Shown in pieces: positions 61,274 through 64,000 of a DNA stretch of 64,000 nucleotides. The stretch comes from JBHYGK01 sp051859045 (GTDB lineage: Bacteria; Pseudomonadota; Gammaproteobacteria; Xanthomonadales; Xanthomonadaceae): NCBI GenBank assembly GCA_051859045.1, contig JBHYGK010000009.1, positions 1 to 64,000 of the forward strand, written 5' to 3'. The notes under the pieces are model-generated. The model was not told the DNA's origin, ran no database searches, and saw nothing but the letters and a program-made list of their open reading frames with translations. Positions within the stretch are counted from its first letter, which is position 1. The number at the start of each line of letters is the position of its first letter. The position numbers and the translations under genes were made by a program.

Positions 61274-63004
61274 ATGTTCGAACCACGCCAGGACACCGCG
61301 GCCGGCCCGGTCGCGGGGACGCCTGCCATCTCGCTGGAAGCCTCGGTGCTGGCGCTGCTGCCGCACGCGGTGTATCGCGTCGATCGCGAGGGCCGGCTGG
61401 TCTGGGCCAACGACGCGATGCTGGCGATGCTCGGCGGCGGGCCGCTGGAGCGCTGGCTGGGCCGCACCGCCGCCGACGTCTACCCGCCCGAGCTGGCCGC
61501 GCGCTACCGCGAGGACGACCTCGAGGTGATGGCCAGCGGCGCGCCGCTGCTGCACGTCGAGGAGCACGTGTCCGCGGACGGCCGCCGGCTGCTCGTGGAC
61601 GTGGTGAAGGTGCCGGTGCCCGGGCCGGACGGGCGGGCGATCGGCGTGCAGGGGGCCTTCATCGACGCGACCCGCCGCGAGCAGGCCGCCCGCGACGCCG
61701 ACTACCTCGCCCACCATGACGGCCTCACCGGCCTGCCCAACCGCTGGCTGCTGCGCGACCGGCTGGGGCGCGCGCTGTCGCTGGCCGCGCGCCACGGCGG
61801 CCGGGTCGCGGTGATGTTCATCGACCTCGACCGCTTCAAGCAGGTCAACGACCTGCACGGCCACGCGGTCGGCGACCGGCTGCTGGTGCAGGCCGGCGAG
61901 CGCCTGGTGGGCGCGCTGCGCGCCAGCGACACCGTCGCCCGCCAGGGCGGCGACGAATTCATCGCGCTGCTGCCCGACGTGCAGTCGGCCGAGGACGCCG
62001 CGATCGCGGCCGAGGCCGTGCTGCGCGCGCTCGCCGCGCCCTTCGACGTCGACGGCCAGCGCCTGCACGTCTCCGGCAGCATCGGCGTGGCGATGGCCCC
62101 CGACGACGGCATCGACGCCGACGCCCTGCTGCGCTGCGCGGACCTGGCGATGTACGAGGCCAAGGCCGCGGGCCGCCACGCCGCGCGCTTCTTCCGCCCG
62201 GGCCTGGAGGACGACGTGCGCCGGCTGGCGCGGGTGGAGGCCGAGCTGCGCGAGGCGCTCGAGGACGGCCAGTTCCTGCTTGAGCTGCAGCCCGAGATCG
62301 ACCTCGGCAGCGGGCGGGTGAGCGCGCTGGAGGCGCTGGTGCGCTGGCAGCATCCCGCGCGCGGCCGCCTGCTGCCCGGGGAGTTCATCCGGGTCTGCGA
62401 GGACAGCGGGCTGGTGGTGCCGCTGGGGCGCGAGGTGATCCGCCAGGCCTGCCGGCTGCGCGCCCGCCTGCGCGGGCTGCTGCCCGACGACGTGCCGGTG
62501 GCGGTCAACATCTCGGCGATGCACCTGCTCGATCCCGGCTTCCTGCCGTGGTTCTGCGGCGAGCTCGAGGACGTCGGCCTGCCGGGGCGGGCGGTGGAGA
62601 TCGAGATCACCGAGCACACCCTGGTGCGCGACGCCGCCATCGCCGGGCGCGTGCTCGAGCAGCTGCGCGTGCTCGGCGTGCGGGTGGCCATCGATGACTT
62701 CGGCACCGGCTACTCCAGCCTCGCGATCCTGCACCAGCTGCCGGTGAGCAAGCTCAAGATCGACCGCCGCTTCGTCGAGGCGGCCGGGCACGACGACCTG
62801 GTCGGCCGGGCCAGCGTCGCCGGCGCGATCGCCGGGCTGGCCCGCTCGATGGGGCTGGCGGTGGTCGCGGAGGGCGTCGAGCAGGCCCTCCAGGACGACG
62901 CCATGCGCCGGATCGGCTGCACCGGCGCCCAGGGCTGGCTGTACGCGCCGCCGATGCCCCCCGACGTGCTGGTCCCTTGGCTCGAACGCCGCGCCGCCGC
63001 CTGA
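61274..63004 (+). CDS. PAS-GGDEF-EAL cyclic-di-GMP protein
   Basis: 576-aa cytoplasmic protein. PAS domain about 20-140 (VLALLPHAVYRVDREGRLVWANDAML); GGDEF domain with active-site GGDEF (225-229) and inhibitory I-site RASD (217-220) five residues upstream; EAL domain with EAL (353-355), NISAMHLLDPGF and IDDFGTGYSSLAIL. Both catalytic sites look complete, so it could make and break c-di-GMP. ATG 61274 chosen; GTG 61229 is possible. The next gene is a BLUF photosensor 11 bp away. Confidence 0.93.
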   Translation: MFEPRQDTAAGPVAGTPAISLEASVLALLPHAVYRVDREGRLVWANDAMLAMLGGGPLERWLGRTAADVYPPELAARYREDDLEVMASGAPLLHVEEHVSADGRRLLVDVVKVPVPGPDGRAIGVQGAFIDATRREQAARDADYLAHHDGLTGLPNRWLLRDRLGRALSLAARHGGRVAVMFIDLDRFKQVNDLHGHAVGDRLLVQAGERLVGALRASDTVARQGGDEFIALLPDVQSAEDAAIAAEAVLRALAAPFDVDGQRLHVSGSIGVAMAPDDGIDADALLRCADLAMYEAKAAGRHAARFFRPGLEDDVRRLARVEAELREALEDGQFLLELQPEIDLGSGRVSALEALVRWQHPARGRLLPGEFIRVCEDSGLVVPLGREVIRQACRLRARLRGLLPDDVPVAVNISAMHLLDPGFLPWFCGELEDVGLPGRAVEIEITEHTLVRDAAIAGRVLEQLRVLGVRVAIDDFGTGYSSLAILHQLPVSKLKIDRRFVEAAGHDDLVGRASVAGAIAGLARSMGLAVVAEGVEQALQDDAMRRIGCTGAQGWLYAPPMPPDVLVPWLERRAAA

Positions 63005-63015
63005 GGCCCGCCCCG

Positions 63016-63483
63016 ATGAAGAGCATCGTCTACCGCAGCCGCGCCACCCGTAGCCCCACGCTGGCCGCCCTGCTCGGGCTGCTGATCGAGGCCCGCGGGC
63101 ACAACGCCGCGCACGCCGTCTCCGGCGTGCTGCTGTACGCCGACGGCCAGTACCTGCAGCTGCTGCAGGGCGACGCGGCCACGCTGGACGTGCTGATGGC
63201 CTCGATCGCGCGCGACCCCCGCCACCGCGACATCGCGGTGCTGCTCGACGAGGAGCACGCCCGCCCGCCGCTGTTCCCCGGCTGGTCGATGGGCTTCCTG
63301 CACTTCAGCGCGCTCGAGGCCGAGGTGGGCGAGGGCCTGATGCGCAACGACGAGGACGCGCTCGAGCGCGTGCTCGAGGCGCGCGCCGGCGAGCCGGAGG
63401 TGGTGCTGCTGGCGGAGGTGGTGCAGGCCCACGCGGCGTCGCTGCACCTGCCCGCGCTGCTCGCGGGGCGCGGCGGCCGCTGA
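63016..63483 (+). CDS. BLUF-domain blue-light photoreceptor
   Basis: 155-aa flavin-binding sensor. The domain carries the photocycle residues: Y6 (SIVYRSRAT), N30 (HNAAHAVSGVLLY), Q48 (QYLQLLQG) and W90 (FPGWSMGF). It has a helical C-terminal tail (DEDALERVLEARAGEPE) for coupling. 11 bp behind the GGDEF-EAL gene, so probably co-transcribed; light control of c-di-GMP turnover is the likely output, by analogy with fused BLUF-EAL proteins. Confidence 0.93.
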   Translation: MKSIVYRSRATRSPTLAALLGLLIEARGHNAAHAVSGVLLYADGQYLQLLQGDAATLDVLMASIARDPRHRDIAVLLDEEHARPPLFPGWSMGFLHFSALEAEVGEGLMRNDEDALERVLEARAGEPEVVLLAEVVQAHAASLHLPALLAGRGGR

Positions 63484-63513
63484 GCGGCGGCGATCGGACG
63501 CGGACCGCCGCCC

Positions 63514-64000
63514 TCAGCGCGGCGCCAGCTGGCGCGCCATCGCCCAGGCCACGTGCTCGCGCACCAGCGCCGAGGGATCGTCCTGCGCCGCGGCCAGCGC
63601 CGCCAGCACCGCCGGCGTCCCGGGGGCGTTGCCCAGGGCCACCGCGAGGTTGCGCCGCCAGCGCTCGAAGCCCACGCGCCGGATCGCCATGCCCTCGGTG
63701 CGCGCGAGGAAGGTGGCCTCGTCCCAGGCGAACAGCTCCACCAGCGAGGCGCGGTCGAGCCCGTGGCGCACCGCGAAGTGCGCCTCCTCGCTGGGCGTGG
63801 CGAACTTGTTCCAGGGGCAGATCAGCTGGCAGTCGTCGCAGCCGAAGATGCGGTTGCCGATCGGCGCGCGCATGTCCTCGGGGATCGGGCCGTGCAGCTC
63901 GATGGTGAGGTAGCTGATGCAGCGCCGCGCATCCACGCGGTGCGGGGCGACGATCGCGCGGGTCGGGCAGACCTCGATGCAGCGCGTGCAGGTGCCGCAG
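63514..64000 (-). CDS. queG: epoxyqueuosine reductase QueG, 5' part outside window
   Basis: C-terminal part of the B12- and Fe4S4-dependent enzyme that finishes queuosine in tRNA. From the window edge it reads CGTCTRCIEVCPTRAIVAPHRVDARRCISYLTIELHG, the ferredoxin-like 4Fe-4S motif, then second cluster cysteines FGCDDCQLICPWNKF, followed by the HEAT-like repeat tail ending HVAWAMARQLAPR. The start lies beyond 64000. Identity secure. Confidence 0.94.
   Translation of the reverse strand, partial: CGTCTRCIEVCPTRAIVAPHRVDARRCISYLTIELHGPIPEDMRAPIGNRIFGCDDCQLICPWNKFATPSEEAHFAVRHGLDRASLVELFAWDEATFLARTEGMAIRRVGFERWRRNLAVALGNAPGTPAVLAALAAAQDDPSALVREHVAWAMARQLAPR

Noticed and set aside
1..64000. CRISPR array, prophage or IS element
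   Set aside because: No regularly spaced identical repeats, no phage structural genes and no transposase frames. The only recurring repeats are attC sites, which vary in sequence and spacing.

Overview
The window is a stretch of a very GC-rich gammaproteobacterial chromosome, most likely Xanthomonadaceae/Lysobacteraceae (Lysobacter/Luteimonas-like). The evidence is gene content and order: phoB-phoR-ppk-ppx, bcp-gcvR divergent from dapA-bamC, folK-panB-panC-panD-pgi, an NAD-type isocitrate dehydrogenase, and a chromosomal integron with cassettes of the Xanthomonas sort. The genus is an inference and cannot be fixed from this sequence alone.

Layout. 1-14.6 kb is core genome: rlmJ (cut by the left edge), creD, a GNAT acetyltransferase, a PAP2 phosphatase/glycosyltransferase pair, the phosphate and polyphosphate cluster phoB-phoR-ppk1-ppx, a BepA-type M48 protease, and grxC, an AhpD-like protein and NAD-isocitrate dehydrogenase. 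14.6-37.6 kb is an unbroken run of more than 30 short minus-strand accessory genes: secreted and membrane hypotheticals, a sirtuin lacking its zinc cysteines, YdeI, YCII, VOC and GFA-family proteins, an SGNH hydrolase, a CPBP protease, SRPBCC, Imm35, HAD and LprI-like proteins. 37.6-42.9 kb is visibly AT-richer. It is a chromosomal integron array with about a dozen minus-strand gene cassettes separated by attC sites, ending at attI and the divergent integron integrase (42916-43926).

The key observation is that the array does not stop where its recognisable attC sites stop. Mutated, GC-shifted copies of the same attC sequences lie at about 37.6, 37.2, 35.4, 33.4 and 32.2 kb. Two genes of the GC-rich block have damaged relatives near or in the array. 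34188-34487 has a colinear pseudogene copy at 39784-40083, broken by two Trp-to-stop changes. 29150-29401 has a 5'-truncated relative at 37622-37820. I infer that at least 32-37.6 kb, perhaps more of the accessory block, is a fossil part of the same integron whose cassettes have drifted to the host composition.

43.9-54.2 kb: a HigBA toxin-antitoxin pair directly behind the integrase, a GH97 glycosidase divergent from a lipoprotein gene, a BrnTA toxin-antitoxin pair, a BI-1/YccA membrane protein, thiD, a PIN-PhoH ATPase, bcp, gcvR, dapA and a short BamC-like lipoprotein. 54.2-64 kb is core again: fdxA, tRNA-Glu(CTC), pcnB, folK, panB, panC, panD (pantothenate synthesis), pgi, a YhhY-like acetyltransferase, a PAS-GGDEF-EAL protein next to a BLUF blue-light sensor, and queG (cut by the right edge).
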